Shown: positions 1 through 10,754 of the stretch, one piece after another
Numbering within the stretch: position 1 is the first letter of the stretch
How the letters are laid out: every line of letters starts with the position of its first letter
NCBI GenBank assembly: GCA_944470555.2
Contig: OX104132.1
Location: 10,301,755-10,365,754, forward strand
DNA: 64,000 nucleotides
Direction of reading: 5' to 3'
DNA from: Heterobilharzia americana
Taxonomy: Eukaryota; Platyhelminthes; Trematoda; Strigeidida; Schistosomatidae
Made by a program: the position numbers and the translations under genes
The notes under the pieces: model-generated
What the model was told of the DNA's origin: nothing
The model's input: the letters and a program-made list of their open reading frames with translations, nothing else
Databases searched by the model: none

Positions 1-785
1 CATCACCTCACCTAGCGCTTCTCGACCCATAGTTAGTTCTCTTCCTGTGTTTTCCACCCCCAGTTTGGCATTCATGTCACTCCGCCCATTAGAATTTTGA
101 TATCACCAACTGGCGTCTTGTCCAGTGTTGATTGAAGTTGCCTGTGGAATTCCTCCTTTTTCTCTTCATCTGCATTATTTGTAGGGGCATAGCATTGTAT
201 GATTGTGACCTTTCTTCCTTTTGAGTTGAATCTTGCTGTCATGATCCTGGAGGAGATTGGTTCCCACTGCTTGAGAGCCTTCGATGCTGTTGGGGACATC
301 ATGATAGCCACTCCATAACTCAGTGTGCTCGTGGCTGTCTTCTGGGTGACCGGAGTAGATTATTGATTCTCCAGTTGACAGTTTGAAGAGTCCACTCCCA
401 TTCCATCTGCTTTCGCAAATTCCAAGCACTCCAATCTGATACCTTCTCATCTCTTTTGCAATCTGGGCTGCCTTGCTGAGTTCAAACATGTTGCGGACAT
501 TCCATGTCCCCACGTTTACTTTCGTTTTCATCGGTAGAGAGAAGACACATCGGCCCGGCCAATTGGCTTCCCGAAGGCTTTCACCAACTGGCGTCATTTC
601 GCCTCTCCGACTCCAGCGAGGAATAAGTTTGTTTTTATTTTTTATATATCGTTTGTGCTTTGAAGTTTCTTTAGCGGTTAGATTTGTTTTACGGGGTAGG
701 GTTGCTAGCCCTATGCCCACCCTTCCCTCTTTATGTGGGCTTAGGACCGGCTATTAACTAGTGAACTAGTTAACCAGGCGAGGTT
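1..785 (-). mobile_element. RTE-type LINE, 5' end with endonuclease domain (broken, runs off window)
   Basis: Minus-strand copy. The 5' untranslated end is shared with the element ending at 6986 (both stop at the sequence gttaaccag, 771-785 here). The frame begins MKTKVNVGTWNVRNMFELSK, the start of an apurinic-like endonuclease of RTE LINEs, and goes on through the ICESRWNGSG and TGESIIYSGH motifs. Frame changes near 320 and near 85 break it; the downstream part (ARFNSKGRKVTIIQCYAPTN) resumes in another frame. It is a pseudogene of the 5' half of a LINE whose 3' part is beyond the left edge. Confidence 0.85.
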
Positions 786-1392
786 GCATGATATATATAT
801 ATAGCATGATATATAGGTATCGCTATGTACAACACGAGTTATCGCCTTATTTTCAAATTATTCCAATCGAATTCAGAATTTTTAATGAAGCCGACAAAAA
901 TTAAGATTTACAGAATAAAACAAGTAAATCTCTTTTCTACCAACCATTCCAACAGATTTCAGTATCAGTACAAATTTAGTTCAGTGATACACTTTTTGTG
1001 CTAGGGCAAAACATACATCTACATTAAGGAAGTTTAGATGAGATAAGCAGTATCAGATTAAGAAAATTCAGTAATACAAATAATAGTGAATAAGTTTTTT
1101 TTAAATTTCTACCAATCGAGAAGATTCTGAAGTTATTAGTATGCACTGAAATGATAACTCTTGGATAGAGGGTGAATTTGAACCAGTGGTCTCCAAGTTA
1201 CCGCTTTGGCGCTTTTAGCTATCAGGTCTTAATTTCACTTCAGTTAGTCTGGCTTTTCGTTTCACTTGCAATCATAAATATCTGTCAACAGTACGAGTTT
1301 ATCTAATTACAACTATTTCAGATAAAACATCAGTTATGATTATTTTTAAAGTAATATTCATCACTATAAACAGCAATATGACGATACTACAT
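786..1392. other. Intergenic or intronic sequence, no gene seen
   Basis: AT-rich with a short TA run at 793-803. 1165-1260 has weak family C-like traces. Confidence 0.5.
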
Positions 1393-1605
1393 GCTAAATG
1401 ATCCACAATGGAAAGCTCAGTGACGTCTTTGAAGTCAAGACAGGAGTAGGACAAGGTTGCCACCTACTATCACCAATCATATTCCTGATTGTGGTCGACT
1501 GGATCATGCAACAAACAGTGATGAGCGAGAAGATGAGCACAAGTTGACTGGACCGATGAAAAGACCGTAGAAGAAGATCTGGATTTCGATGATGATGATT
1601 TCATC
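1393..1605 (+). mobile_element. RTE-type LINE fragment (reverse transcriptase)
   Basis: Plus-strand fragment of the reverse transcriptase. It reads IHNGKLSDVFEVKTGVGQGC, then LLSPIIFLIVVDWIMQQTV, matching the same stretch in the copies at 15.2 and 52.5 kb. Both ends are truncated and there is no tail. The open frame starting at 1589 lies partly in it and is not a gene. Confidence 0.75.
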
Positions 1606-1834
1606 CCCTGTGTGGGTATTCAGTGATTCACAGTTTTTGGTTTCTGTCAATTATGATCATAACGTTATGAACAAATTCTCCATTATACAACAAAGAGATA
1701 AATTTCATGCTTTTACTCCTCCTAAATGTACTTCTGTAACCCAAGGAGAACACCATCTACAGAATACGATGACGTTATTCAATTTTATTGGATTTTTGTC
1801 ACCTCTATACAAAGTGAATAATTAGGTAAATAGT

Positions 1835-2305
1835 GAGGTGAAATAAACATCTAGTCTGCAGTTGGACCTCATAGCTCAGTTGGTAGGGTTTCGAGCAGGA
1901 AACCTGTTGGTCGCTGGTTCGAGTCCAGTCCTGGTTTAAACTTTCATCTCACCTTCTATCATCACCCAGTATCAATATTAGTCTGACAAACCATGGTTGT
2001 CTTGGATAGTCAAAATAACAATCAATATGACGATCACCCCAACTAATTCAGTCAGATTTTGATTTGGATAAGAAGTCCTGACTGGGCAGCCAGTGTGAAC
2101 ACAATCAAGCGGTAGTAACGCATGACGAATTCACATGGTAGTAGGGCAAAACCCATAGTGATTGAAACGAAATAAAAATGTGGTCAGCAGTTGGACCTTG
2201 TAGCTCAGTTGGTAGAGCATCAGGTCGGTAACCCGGTGGTCACTGGTTCGAATTCGGCCGCGGTCCAAATTTTCAGTTCACCTTCAATCATCACCTTGTA
2301 TAAGC
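1835..2305 (+). repeat. Tandem tRNA-like repeat (family C), two units
   Basis: Two tRNA-like heads at about 1863-1940 and 2191-2270 are 329 bases apart. Each has an A box (TAGCTCAGTTGGTAG) and a B box (GGTTCGA), and an acceptor-like GGACC that pairs with GGTCC at the end. The unit body between them recurs inverted at 19.4, 23.4 and 51.7 kb. The anticodon arm is not a convincing functional one, so this is a tRNA-derived retroposon, not a tRNA gene. A weak degraded fragment of the same kind may lie at 1165-1260. Confidence 0.75.
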
Positions 2306-2355
2306 AGATAAACACTATAAAGAAAACTTAGGCGCTTTATACGGAACATTACATG

Positions 2356-2655
2356 GAATAACTATTATTATTATTTGTCCCTTGGGTTCCTAGTGGAACA
2401 TAGGGATTCAGTAGCACGTCTCCAATGCGCTCTGTTCTCTGAAATCTTTTGAACCTGGCTCCATGACAGCCCACAACCTCTCATTTCCTCCTCGCACAAT
2501 CTCCTCCATGTCATCCTCACCACAGACGCCCAACTCGTCGCTTTCCATCGGGGTTCCACTCGATATCCTAGCCTGACGCGTAATGTCCCCAGTCGGCCTT
2601 CTCAGTGCATGCCCAATCCATCTCCACTTTCACTTCCTTCTGCATATCTGTTGAG
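2356..2655 (-). mobile_element. RTE-type LINE, truncated 3' end
   Basis: Begins (as read on +) with an ATT-type tail, then the conserved 3'-end block gtcccttgggttcc, which recurs at 5483, 7871, 30595, 35902 and 63414. Minus-strand reading gives the C-terminal MEPRWKATSWASVVRMTWRR type of sequence. Truncated at about 2655. Confidence 0.8.
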
Positions 2656-2659
2656 CGAT

Positions 2660-3837
2660 GAAATAAATATGGCAACATGCAATACATTCTTTACAGATAA
2701 GAAGAATAAATTTTATCAAGAAATTATGAAAGGAGAAGATTGGGGAGATTCATCAACACAAGAGTTACTAAGATGATACTGAATTCCTCTGTCACTTTTT
2801 AGCCCATTCAGATGAAAGCTTGAAAGGTTTAGTTGCTATGGTTTCAGTAAAACGAAACACAATGGAACTTATCGATTGATTTTTTACTTTGGAGGCTGTG
2901 TATGTGTTCACGTTGTTTCTTGAATCAATCGAGTAGTGCTTAACTTAACTTGTGAATGATTGACTTCGATATGTCTACGAATATTCTGATATAGGATCTT
3001 CAATAAGCTGAGTTATTTTTCAAGCATCTTCTTTAGAGAAAAAGCACAATATTAACAGGATGGAGTGGAATCCCAGTTTTTCAGTTTTTCTACGGTTTTG
3101 TGCACCAGCTAGTATACTTGTATTCAAATATCCAACATCCCGGAAGTACCAAATCGGTGCATCCATGACCTACCTGACTAACACAAGAGAACTTAAATTT
3201 GTCTTTTTTCAGTTATCTACAAAAAAGGAAATCATTTTCACCTTTCATATCCTAAACAATACGGTTTTAGAGGTGTCATTTCAAAATGTTTCTGGATGTA
3301 GCTTATCACGATCAACTTTTCTTGCCAACTTGTCTACTTTCCCTGTAAACATTTCCAGCACCAGCAAGAGTTGATGACCAAGCTGGAATTTTATGGAGGG
3401 TCAGTAACAGGTAGTCAATAGATAATTGAATTATCGTTCAAAGTGTTTCGTTTGTCTCTCTGACCTCATCTGTGAATGGATTACTGGTTCACTATTGTTG
3501 AAGTTACTCTGACCAACTGTAGCTTTTTGGCAATATCTTCCTAATGTGTGTAAACAACTTTCTGCTACTACTGCTCATGACAACCATCTTCACTAACTAG
3601 CTGACCTTGACTGCTCATAATCGATGTGTAAACGTTTTTTACAGTAATAAATCCAATTACTTTTGCACTTCGTTGTCTTCAGAACTAATCGAAATGTGTT
3701 CCTGTACACTCTTAAATTCTAGCAAAGTAATTAAGGTCTGCCACCGTTCTTAACCCATCAGAGAAGTATACTTGTAGTTCCTAGTTCAATTATATAGAAT
3801 GACTATTCAGCCAATCATCTTTGTACATACCTTTGAT
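2660..3837. other. Unassigned sequence
   Basis: No exon or known repeat is recognised. Minus-strand 3291-3404 has a short codon-like frame (FQLGHQLLLVLEMFTGKVDK, then LARKVDRDKLHPETF) with stops on both sides and similar-looking pieces downstream to 3060. It may be a dead mobile element. Confidence 0.4.
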
Positions 3838-4150
3838 GTCGAGTGTCATTATGATGGTGGTAGGACCAATCAGTCAGCAAAGAAATTCATAATCCCATAC
3901 AGAGGGTATCCTAGGAAGGAATAGTAATGTGGTGTATTTTTGAGCACTGACAAATCCATTTCCAACCGGTGAAACGTTTCACCCTTGTTTCACTCTTAGC
4001 TTGAGAAATGAAAGTTCAAAAACACTTTAAAAACATGCGAAAGTACATTATGCATTCAGAAGACATTTGAAAGATTAAAACAAAGTGAAAGGGAAGAATT
4101 TGATGGTATATATTCAATGGAAAGTTTTCTTGGTAGCCCAAGATTAAATC
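3838..4150. repeat. Dispersed repeat shared with 34068-34400
   Basis: Long similar stretch (gagtgtcattatgatggtgg, aaagaaattcataatccc, and a common end with tggaaagttttcttggtagcc). Neither copy has a frame or a recognisable end. The family is unknown. Confidence 0.7.
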
Positions 4151-4977
4151 AGGCCCCCAAGTACATAACCATAGCAACCCGCTAGCATCATCGATTCACT
4201 GGGTTGGAATTCCAGAAGTAGTATTTCAACACCTTTCTACCTTACTTAGTCAGTCTACTTGTGAACTGATTTCAAACGCTACGATTCATAAATCTGAACA
4301 TTCAGTTTATTGTCAGAGACTAAATAGTCTTTATTTCACCCAGAATGAAAACAGTAGCTACATAAACAAAGATTAAAGTTGTCATGTCAGTGTTTTTGAA
4401 ATTTTACTTTACCATCCAGTCAAACAAAGTACAAATGAGATTCATTCAGGTTCTTGTTGAGAAATCCTTTTTGTGCACCATATTTCAACGTCATACCGGT
4501 TTCTGAGAGGCTAAGATAACCTTTTATTGAAACTGTAAATGCTTCGAGTATGAATTGTACAGCTGCATCACACTGACCGGATGAGATCAAGCTAACAACT
4601 ACACTCATATCTTTTCTGAAATCCATAACAAAAATCTACAACCAGAGAGTTTAAGATTTTAAGGATTGAGCCTCTTTTTCCTATTCGATGGGAAATATAG
4701 TTTGGATTGTCATTTTCGGGGGGGTCAGAACTGCTATCTCATGAGTTCATATCCTTTAGATGGAATACAAAGATGAAATCTACAAGTTTAATGGTTCATT
4801 GAAAAGAATCCGAACATCTAGGAATCGTGATGTTGTCAAAATGGTTCATTCATAGTTGTCTTCAGTTACTAAACAGTTTATTCATAGTTTATTTGTTTTT
4901 TCTGTTTTTCCATCTCCTTCCTACTGTTTCATTTTTGAAATGAAGGTCACCATGTTTTCTACTTTCTCTTTCAACAG
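4151..4977. other. Unassigned sequence with one minus-strand frame
   Basis: 4420-4626 on minus is open (KDMSVVVSLISSGQCDAAVQ..., ending NESHLYFV and a stop) and follows an acceptor-like tatggatttcag. I do not recognise it, and no linked exon is seen. Confidence 0.35.
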
Positions 4978-5370
4978 CCATTAAGACGACAAGAATTTTC
5001 AAACAACGAAGTTAAACCAAGAATATCAATTGATATTAATCAAATCAACACAATTTGAATTTAGTAAATAATACATGGTCTTCTTCTTATAATAAATATC
5101 ATTCAAACAGTCAAGTAAACGCAGGAATACCGATATATCATTAAACTATACTTCATCTAGTCCTACATTTTATAATGAATCAAATAATCCTATAGATCAT
5201 ATAGTTGATCATCGAACAAGTAATAATAATTCATATTCAACAGAAAGTGTATACAATAAACAACTTTCTGATTATGCAATGATCAGTAATATACATATGA
5301 AGGAATCATCTTCAACAATTGATCATAACCATCCAATTGAAGTGGTTATAAAACGGAAGAAAAAACATGT
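4978..5370 (+). pseudogene. Disrupted Ser/Asn-rich exon-like segment, possibly upstream TRPM linker
   Basis: After an acceptor-like ctttcaacag, the sequence reads PLRRQEFSNNEVKPRISIDI and then meets stops. Shifting frame near 5055 gives a Ser/Asn/Tyr-rich reading (NLNLVNNTWSSSYNKYHSNS). A second shift near 5110 gives RRNTDISLNYTSSSPTFYNE and continues to HPIEVVIKRKKKH, where a GTATGT could be a donor at about 5370. Composition is like the linker exons at 17.6 and 23.9 kb. Either indel errors in the assembly broke a real exon, or this is a decayed exon. Assignment to the channel gene rests only on strand, order and style. Confidence 0.4.
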
Positions 5371-5437
5371 ATGTTGTAAATCGTTTTCAATGAGTGTTGT
5401 TTTATTTGCTGTTCTTCACAATAATTTAATTCACACC

Positions 5438-5481
<44 letters not shown>

Positions 5482-5482
5482 G
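5438..5482 (+). repeat. (TTA)n tail of a minus-strand LINE
   Basis: About 15 trinucleotide repeats abutting the 3' end of the LINE that follows. On the minus strand it is the (TAA)n tail left by RTE-type retroposition. Confidence 0.9.
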
Positions 5483-6986
5483 TCCCTTGGGTTCCTAATG
5501 GAACATGCACCTTCAGTAGTACGTCTCCAGTGAACTCTGTTCTCTGAAATCTTTTGAACCTGGCTCCACGACAGCCCACAAACTCTCATTTCCTCCTCAC
5601 ACGATCTCCTCCATGTAACCCTCACCTCGGACGCACAACTCGTCGCTTCCCATGGGGATTCCACTTGAGTGCCTGGTCGGGCGCGTGATGTCTTAAGTCG
5701 GCCTTCTTAGTGCATGCCCAATCCATCTCCACTTCCACTTCTTTCCAGTGCATATTTGTTGGGTGATAGATTCTTGCTTCGTTGGTTCGTTCCCAGAGCT
5801 CCTTGTTGCTTATTCTTGTTATCCTGGCCATCTGATCTTCAGTATCGAGCTAGCGTAGGCAGTTGTTGATGAATGTCCGTAGTTTATTGGAAATCCCTTT
5901 TGTAAGGCGCCAAGTCTCTGAACCATACAGAAGCACTGACTTCACTGACATTACTGTTGAAAATTCGCATCTTGTTCCACATGCTGAGTGGAGAAGATCT
6001 CCACACTGGTTTCAGGGTCAATGAACGCTTGTCTTGCTTTTCCGATTCTGACTTTGACATCCTCGTCTGTGTCTGTGTCTCTGCCACCTGTAGTTGAAAC
6101 AGTGCTGCCTGCCTATATAGGTGTAGGTGAAAGGTGCTACTTCCTTCAAGTTTCTTACGTTGACGGTGATTGGAGTTTGTTGTTGTTGTTGGAGTTGTTC
6201 GTGCGGTATCTTCATCACCTCTGTCTTCTCTATATTCACTTGAAGTCCTGTCTTCGCTGCCCTGCCCTGTCCAGCCTCTTCTATGAACTTGTTAGTTTTC
6301 GCCTGTACATCTTCAAGTTTGTGTGACATCAGGCACAAGTCATCAGTGGCGAAGTCCAGATCTTCTAGGTTCTTTTCCGCAGTCCAGCCAGCGTATCCCT
6401 CCCCTGCTCACAGCTCCTCATAGTTTGTTGCATGATCCAGTCGACCATAATCAGGAAGATCATAGGTGATAGTAGACAGCTTTGTCTTACTCCTGTCTCC
6501 AGTCCCCACTTCAAAGGCATCACTGAGCTTCCTATTGTGAATTACTGGCTGGCATGTGGCGTCTTCATATAGTCGTTGAATGAGGCTGATAAAGGTTTGC
6601 GGTATTCCGTAGTATTGAAGCAGTTGCCTGGCAAATTACCTCTCGGTCGACGCTGTCAAAGGCCTTCTCAAAGTCGATAAAGTTGAGGTAGAGGTTGTGA
6701 GGACATTCCATGTTCCCACGTTTACTTTCGCTTTCATCGAGAGAAGACACATCGGCCCGGCCAATTGGCTTCCCGAAGGCTTTCACCAACTGGCGTCATT
6801 TCGCCTCTCCGACTCCAGCGAGGAATAAGTTTGTTTTTATTTTTTATATATCGTTTGTGCTTTGAAGTTTCTTTAGCGGTTAGATTTGTTTTACGGGGTA
6901 GGGTTGCTAGCCCTATGCCCACCCTTCCCTCTTTATGTGGGCTTAGGACCGGCTATTAACTAGTGAACTAGTTAACCAGCCGAGGT
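5483..6986 (-). mobile_element. RTE-type LINE with intact ends but large internal deletion
   Basis: Minus strand: the 5' end at 6986 matches the 5' end of the copy at 785, and the 3' end at 5483 has the TAA tail. From 5' to 3' it has the 5' leader (MGIGLATLPRKTNLTAKETS frame), then a jump at about 6700 directly into the reverse transcriptase (LYLNFIDFEKAFDSVDREVI, the motif A region), then LCLMSHKLEDVQAKTNKF, and the C-terminal MARITRISNKELWERTNEAR region. Nearly all the endonuclease is missing. The join lies at ggacattccatg, a string that also occurs at the corresponding endonuclease position (about 495), so microhomology may have mediated the deletion. Confidence 0.85.
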
Positions 6987-7584
6987 TATTCACACCTTTA
7001 CTTTACTAAAAATGAACAGTTTTTAATATTTTGAAATGTTCAAAAGGTATAACAGGATTGGTATTACAATCCATTGTAATATAATTACCTTGGATTGAAT
7101 TCATGTGTTAATGACTTGTTGAATACTATACCATCGTGAATATTCGGCAGTATTAAAGCATCCAAACTCATCTGTTAACAGAGATTGAGCAATTCAACCC
7201 AATAGAGTAACATGACATTACAAATATCATAACAATTACTTTGAATTGACTTACATGAAATAGGATACAACTTTCCCTATACATTCTAAAGTTAGCCATT
7301 GCTAAATGCTTGAAATATCTAATTTATCACAGTATCAAAGGTAGTTAAAAAAGTTCAATAAAGGATGTTTTATCGAAGTATGCTGATTGTTATATTTCCT
7401 AAGGGGTATATAAAAGGGGGAATAAATACAAACGGACTGAAAGTATAATAAACTAAAATGATCTAAATCAGTTTAACTATCTGAGACAGCTGTGGTCTTG
7501 TGGCACACTTGTATTATTGATACTGAGTTATTAGTGAAGTTGAGATGAAAATTTTAAATATTCCCCTTTTTCTCATTCAACTCA
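6987..7584. other. AT-rich intronic or intergenic sequence
   Basis: Nothing recognised. Confidence 0.5.
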
Positions 7585-7790
7585 ATTTAGATTGTGATGA
7601 GAAATTCTCAGAGGATCGACTAGCCGAAATGCGATGATAGTCGACCATAACTCTTGGTGACCGAAGTAAAATAAAACACTAGTAGGCAATTGAATCTCGT
7701 AGCTTAACTGATGAAGCACGAAGACAGAATCCTGCCATGATGCATACTTTCACTTCACCTTCAATCATTACTCAGTATCAATGTTAATGA
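7585..7790 (+). repeat. Degraded tRNA-like repeat (family C)
   Basis: Shows the family C layout in decayed form: a body ending in gaaataaaa-like bases, then TCGTAGCTTAACTGATGAAG as a damaged A box, and the tail CTTCACCTTCAATCATTACTC shared with the unit at 2280. The B box is not clean. Confidence 0.55.
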
Positions 7791-7845
7791 AAGTTACTGA
7801 ACATGTGCGAAATTTTCAATTATGACAATTCCTGACATCTTCAGC

Positions 7846-8536
7846 ACTATTATTGTTATTATTATTATTTGTCCCTTGGGTTCCTAATGGAACAAACGGC
7901 TTCAGCAACACGTCTCCATTCTACTCCCTTCTTTGCAATCTTTTCAACCAGGTTCCACGACAGCCAACAACCTCTCATTTCGTCCTCGCACCATCTCCTC
8001 CATGTCACACTCACCTCCAACGCAAAACTCGTCGCTTCCCATGGGGATTCCACTTGAGTGCCTGGCATGGCGCGTGATGTCCCCAGTCAGCCTTCTCACT
8101 GTATGCCCAATCCATCTCCACTCCCACTTCCTTCCAGTGCATATTTGTTCAGCGATAGCTTCTCGCTTCGTTGGTTCGTCACCAGCCAGCCAGCCACCAC
8201 AGAGTTCCTCCTTGCTTATTCTCATTATTCTGGCCACCTCATCTGAGCTTCAATAACGAGCCAGAGTAGGCGGTAGTTGTTGATGAATGTCTGTGGTTTG
8301 TTGGAAATGCCTTTCGTAAAGCACCAAGTCTCTCAACCATCACATGGAAGCACTGACTTGACTGACGTTGGTGTTGAAAATCCGGATCTTGTTCCACATG
8401 CTGAGTGCAGTGCAGTGCAGTGCATCGATCTCCACAGTGGTTTCAGGTTAATGAACGCCTGTCTTGCTGTCTTTACGATGCTGGCTGGTTTTGACATCCT
8501 CGTCTGTACCACCTGTAGTTGAAGCAGTGCTGCCTA
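7846..8536 (-). mobile_element. RTE-type LINE, 3' third
   Basis: ATT-rich tail at 7846-7870, then the common 3' block. The minus-strand frame MARIMRISKEELCGGWLAGD continues as TGRKWEWRWIGHTVRRLTGD, the C-terminal zinc-knuckle-like region of RTE proteins. The GGCT-type tetranucleotide is present in only a few copies here (gccagccagcc near 8190). The 5' side is truncated inside the reverse transcriptase C-terminal region. Confidence 0.85.
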
Positions 8537-8769
8537 GAGGATATGAGTGCACGCTGTTAGAAATTCCTAAACTGGAACTCAACAAATGTTCAGTCACATC
8601 TAATTTCCAGTACTTCTGTAGTTGATATAATATTGCCTTGAAATTTTTTTTCTGCTTAACTGTTGACTTCCATTATGACGAGTTACAGGGGAGATATATT
8701 ACTGTAATAGATAAGTAATTAGATTTAATGCATTATAGATAATAAAAAGATTTGTTTTTTTATTTTGTA

Positions 8770-8965
8770 TCATGAACTAATATCAGCTAGAGAACTACTG
8801 AAAAACTTAGAGTACTGGACAGCTATTTCGTCCTAGTGTGAGACTCATCAGCAGTACGCATCGACGACCCCACCAGCGATTGAACTCATGACCTTCAGAT
8901 TTTACAGCAAATTCAATGGTCCATAGTCTATTAATTTTGTCAGTTCATGATATAGTACGACTATC
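8770..8965 (-). repeat. Ribozyme SINE (family B), single fragment
   Basis: Minus-strand copy of the family B repeat. It contains a B-box-like element (gattgaactcatgacc on +) and the hammerhead motif annotated separately at 8812-8857. It is diverged from other family B copies but keeps the ribozyme best. Confidence 0.7.
8812..8857 (-). ncRNA. Hammerhead ribozyme, family B, core fully intact
   Basis: Read on the minus strand: stem I GTACTG, core CTGATGA, stem II G-TCTC...GGAC (one G-U pair), core GAAA, a very short stem III around ATAGCTGT, the cleavage triplet GTC, then CAGTAC pairing perfectly with GTACTG. All conserved hammerhead core bases (CUGANGA, GAAA, NUH) are present. Stem III is only two base pairs plus a near-palindromic loop, as in the known schistosome Sm-alpha ribozyme, so it may act best as a dimer. 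Activity is inferred. Confidence 0.75.
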
Positions 8966-9499
8966 ATCTAAGGTCTTCAGTTGGCGCCTGCTTCATTTCC
9001 AACTGGTTGACGCCAATACTTCACATTAGAATTTCAGAATATCTACCTGGAAGTATGTCATTAATGAGAGCTATACAGCATTGTTTTTGAAGTTTATGAG
9101 GATTATATTTTTGGTATAGTATTCATAAGAATATATAGAACATTAAGCTGAAAGATATTCTTTGAGAAGACTAAATAATCCGTTCAACTTTTAAGTTTAT
9201 CTAACCAGAAGAGTGAGTACTTCTCTACTTTTTTATTTTTAAATGATTTTTTTCGGTTTATTTTGAACTACTTGTTATGAATCTATATAATAGCTTTCTA
9301 GCTTATAGTGTATAACATTTAATGTTTTTTAAGTGATATGAACATTTCCACTCTTCAATACGAATCTGTTTGATTATATCCGTTACAAGGCGGTTTTAGA
9401 ACGCATGAAACAATTTCCTTATATAAAAAAAAAATATTGATGATTTGTGTGTTTTATCTAACCAATCATGTTAAACATGCCAGAACCTTGCAAAGAAGT
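8966..9499. other. AT-rich sequence
   Basis: Nothing recognised; poly-A at 9425-9433. Confidence 0.5.
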
Positions 9500-9960
9500 T
9501 CATCAATTCAACTTGCCACACTCCACAATAGCAGACAATGTTGGCCGAAGTAGATACAGACTGGAAAAAGGCCCGAGGTGGCCAGACTAAAACATGAAGT
9601 TTCTGAATGTTGGTTTGAGCCCTGTGGGCGATGCAGACTAGGTGGTTGGGGTCCAAGGGACAAGAGGAACCAGTGGTTGGAGACTGACTCTGGCTGATAT
9701 GGCTGAGAACCGATGTCAGTGGCGCAGATGTATCCCCACACACATTATCCTCATCTTAACGACTCTATACCGAATCTTACCATTTTCTCATTCTTCCTTT
9801 CTTCCTTATCATAGTTTATATTTCTTTTGACAGGATTCTCTTATCTTCATCTTTCACCTCACTACCTTTCTACTTGATGTACTGATATGGGGTGTGGCAA
9901 CTCGGACCGTTATGCAGTAATGCCTGGTCCAATGATGATATTGGTTGATTGATTGATACA
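9500..9960 (+). mobile_element. Jockey/CR1-like LINE, 3' end
   Basis: Plus-strand 3' part of the element family that also occurs at 26.9, 37.8 and 45.3 kb. It opens with the coding tail (VGRCRLGG-type, damaged) and TRGTSGWRLTLADMAENRCQ, runs through a long 3' untranslated part and ends in a short TTGATTGATTGAT repeat. Shared blocks include cagatgtatccccaca and gcagtaatgcctggtcc. Confidence 0.75.
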
Positions 9961-10029
9961 AACAGTAAGTGAATACAAAAGGTGTAGAGAAGGAAAACGA
10001 ATTTGAAAATCATGGTTAATGATGTTCAA

Positions 10030-10385
10030 GCTTTAGAAAACACTAATGTATGAATACATCTGGACCATTGTGATCGATGCTTTGTCATAAAGGATCTTCG
10101 ACCATTGATTTCTGTAGTCTCAAGAACCTCAACCTGGTAGTCCACCCCGTTTACATAGCTCAGACCAACAGTTAGAGATTTCATGGACCGATGCCACCTC
10201 TTTATCGAGTAGTTCTGAACCTCCTCTCAACCCAAATCTAAATTTAACTAACATTACACATCACCTCAATCAGTGAAGGTTCACCACCTCATCAATTTAC
10301 TTGCCTTTTGTGCTTAGTAATCTTCGTCTAACTGTGACCTTGTTCATGCTATAATTCTACCAATCATGAGGGATGCCACTTAGAT
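10030..10385 (-). mobile_element. Degraded jockey/CR1-like LINE fragment
   Basis: Minus-strand. Blocks such as ctcagaccaacagttagaga and caatcagtgaaggttcacca correspond to the better copies at 27.2 and 38.1 kb. No reading frame survives. Confidence 0.6.
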
Positions 10386-10754
10386 GTATGTTAAAAAAAC
10401 CTGTAATCTGTTCTTTCAATCCATTACTGGGCATAATTATAACATTACTAATGGTTTGTTTCATGTATACCTCCCCAGGACTTAAATAGTATTTTCAATT
10501 TTCAATTAAGTGACGCAAAATACCTGATGATACTCTTATCATCTTTCACTGTATTAAAAAATACCCTCTTGTAGTTGAAAGCCTGGATAATCAACAGTGT
10601 ATTCTGTGTTTGCATTCACCTAACAACATCTGTTCCTAATGAGAAATTAAAAACGTTGAAGTTTCTTAAATATCATTATAATCTCACATTAGATCTACCT
10701 ATACATTTTTGGGTAGTGTGGTAGGTCACATTTGAAGAAAAATATATGTCTGTT

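Noticed and set aside
175..720. A host endonuclease gene
   Set aside because: The domain and 5' leader are those of an RTE LINE, repeated at 6.9 kb, with frameshifts.
2191..2268. Possible true tRNA gene
   Set aside because: D arm and part of the acceptor pair well, but the anticodon arm is poor, the T stem has mismatches, and the same sequence is part of a dispersed repeat with tandem and inverted copies.
3060..3374. Plus-strand 104-codon frame
   Set aside because: No splice context and no recognisable domain; the opposite strand looks more like a decayed coding sequence.
5346..5579. Poly-Asn and poly-Tyr frames at TTA repeats (also 28477-28659)
   Set aside because: Translation of trinucleotide microsatellites and LINE tails.
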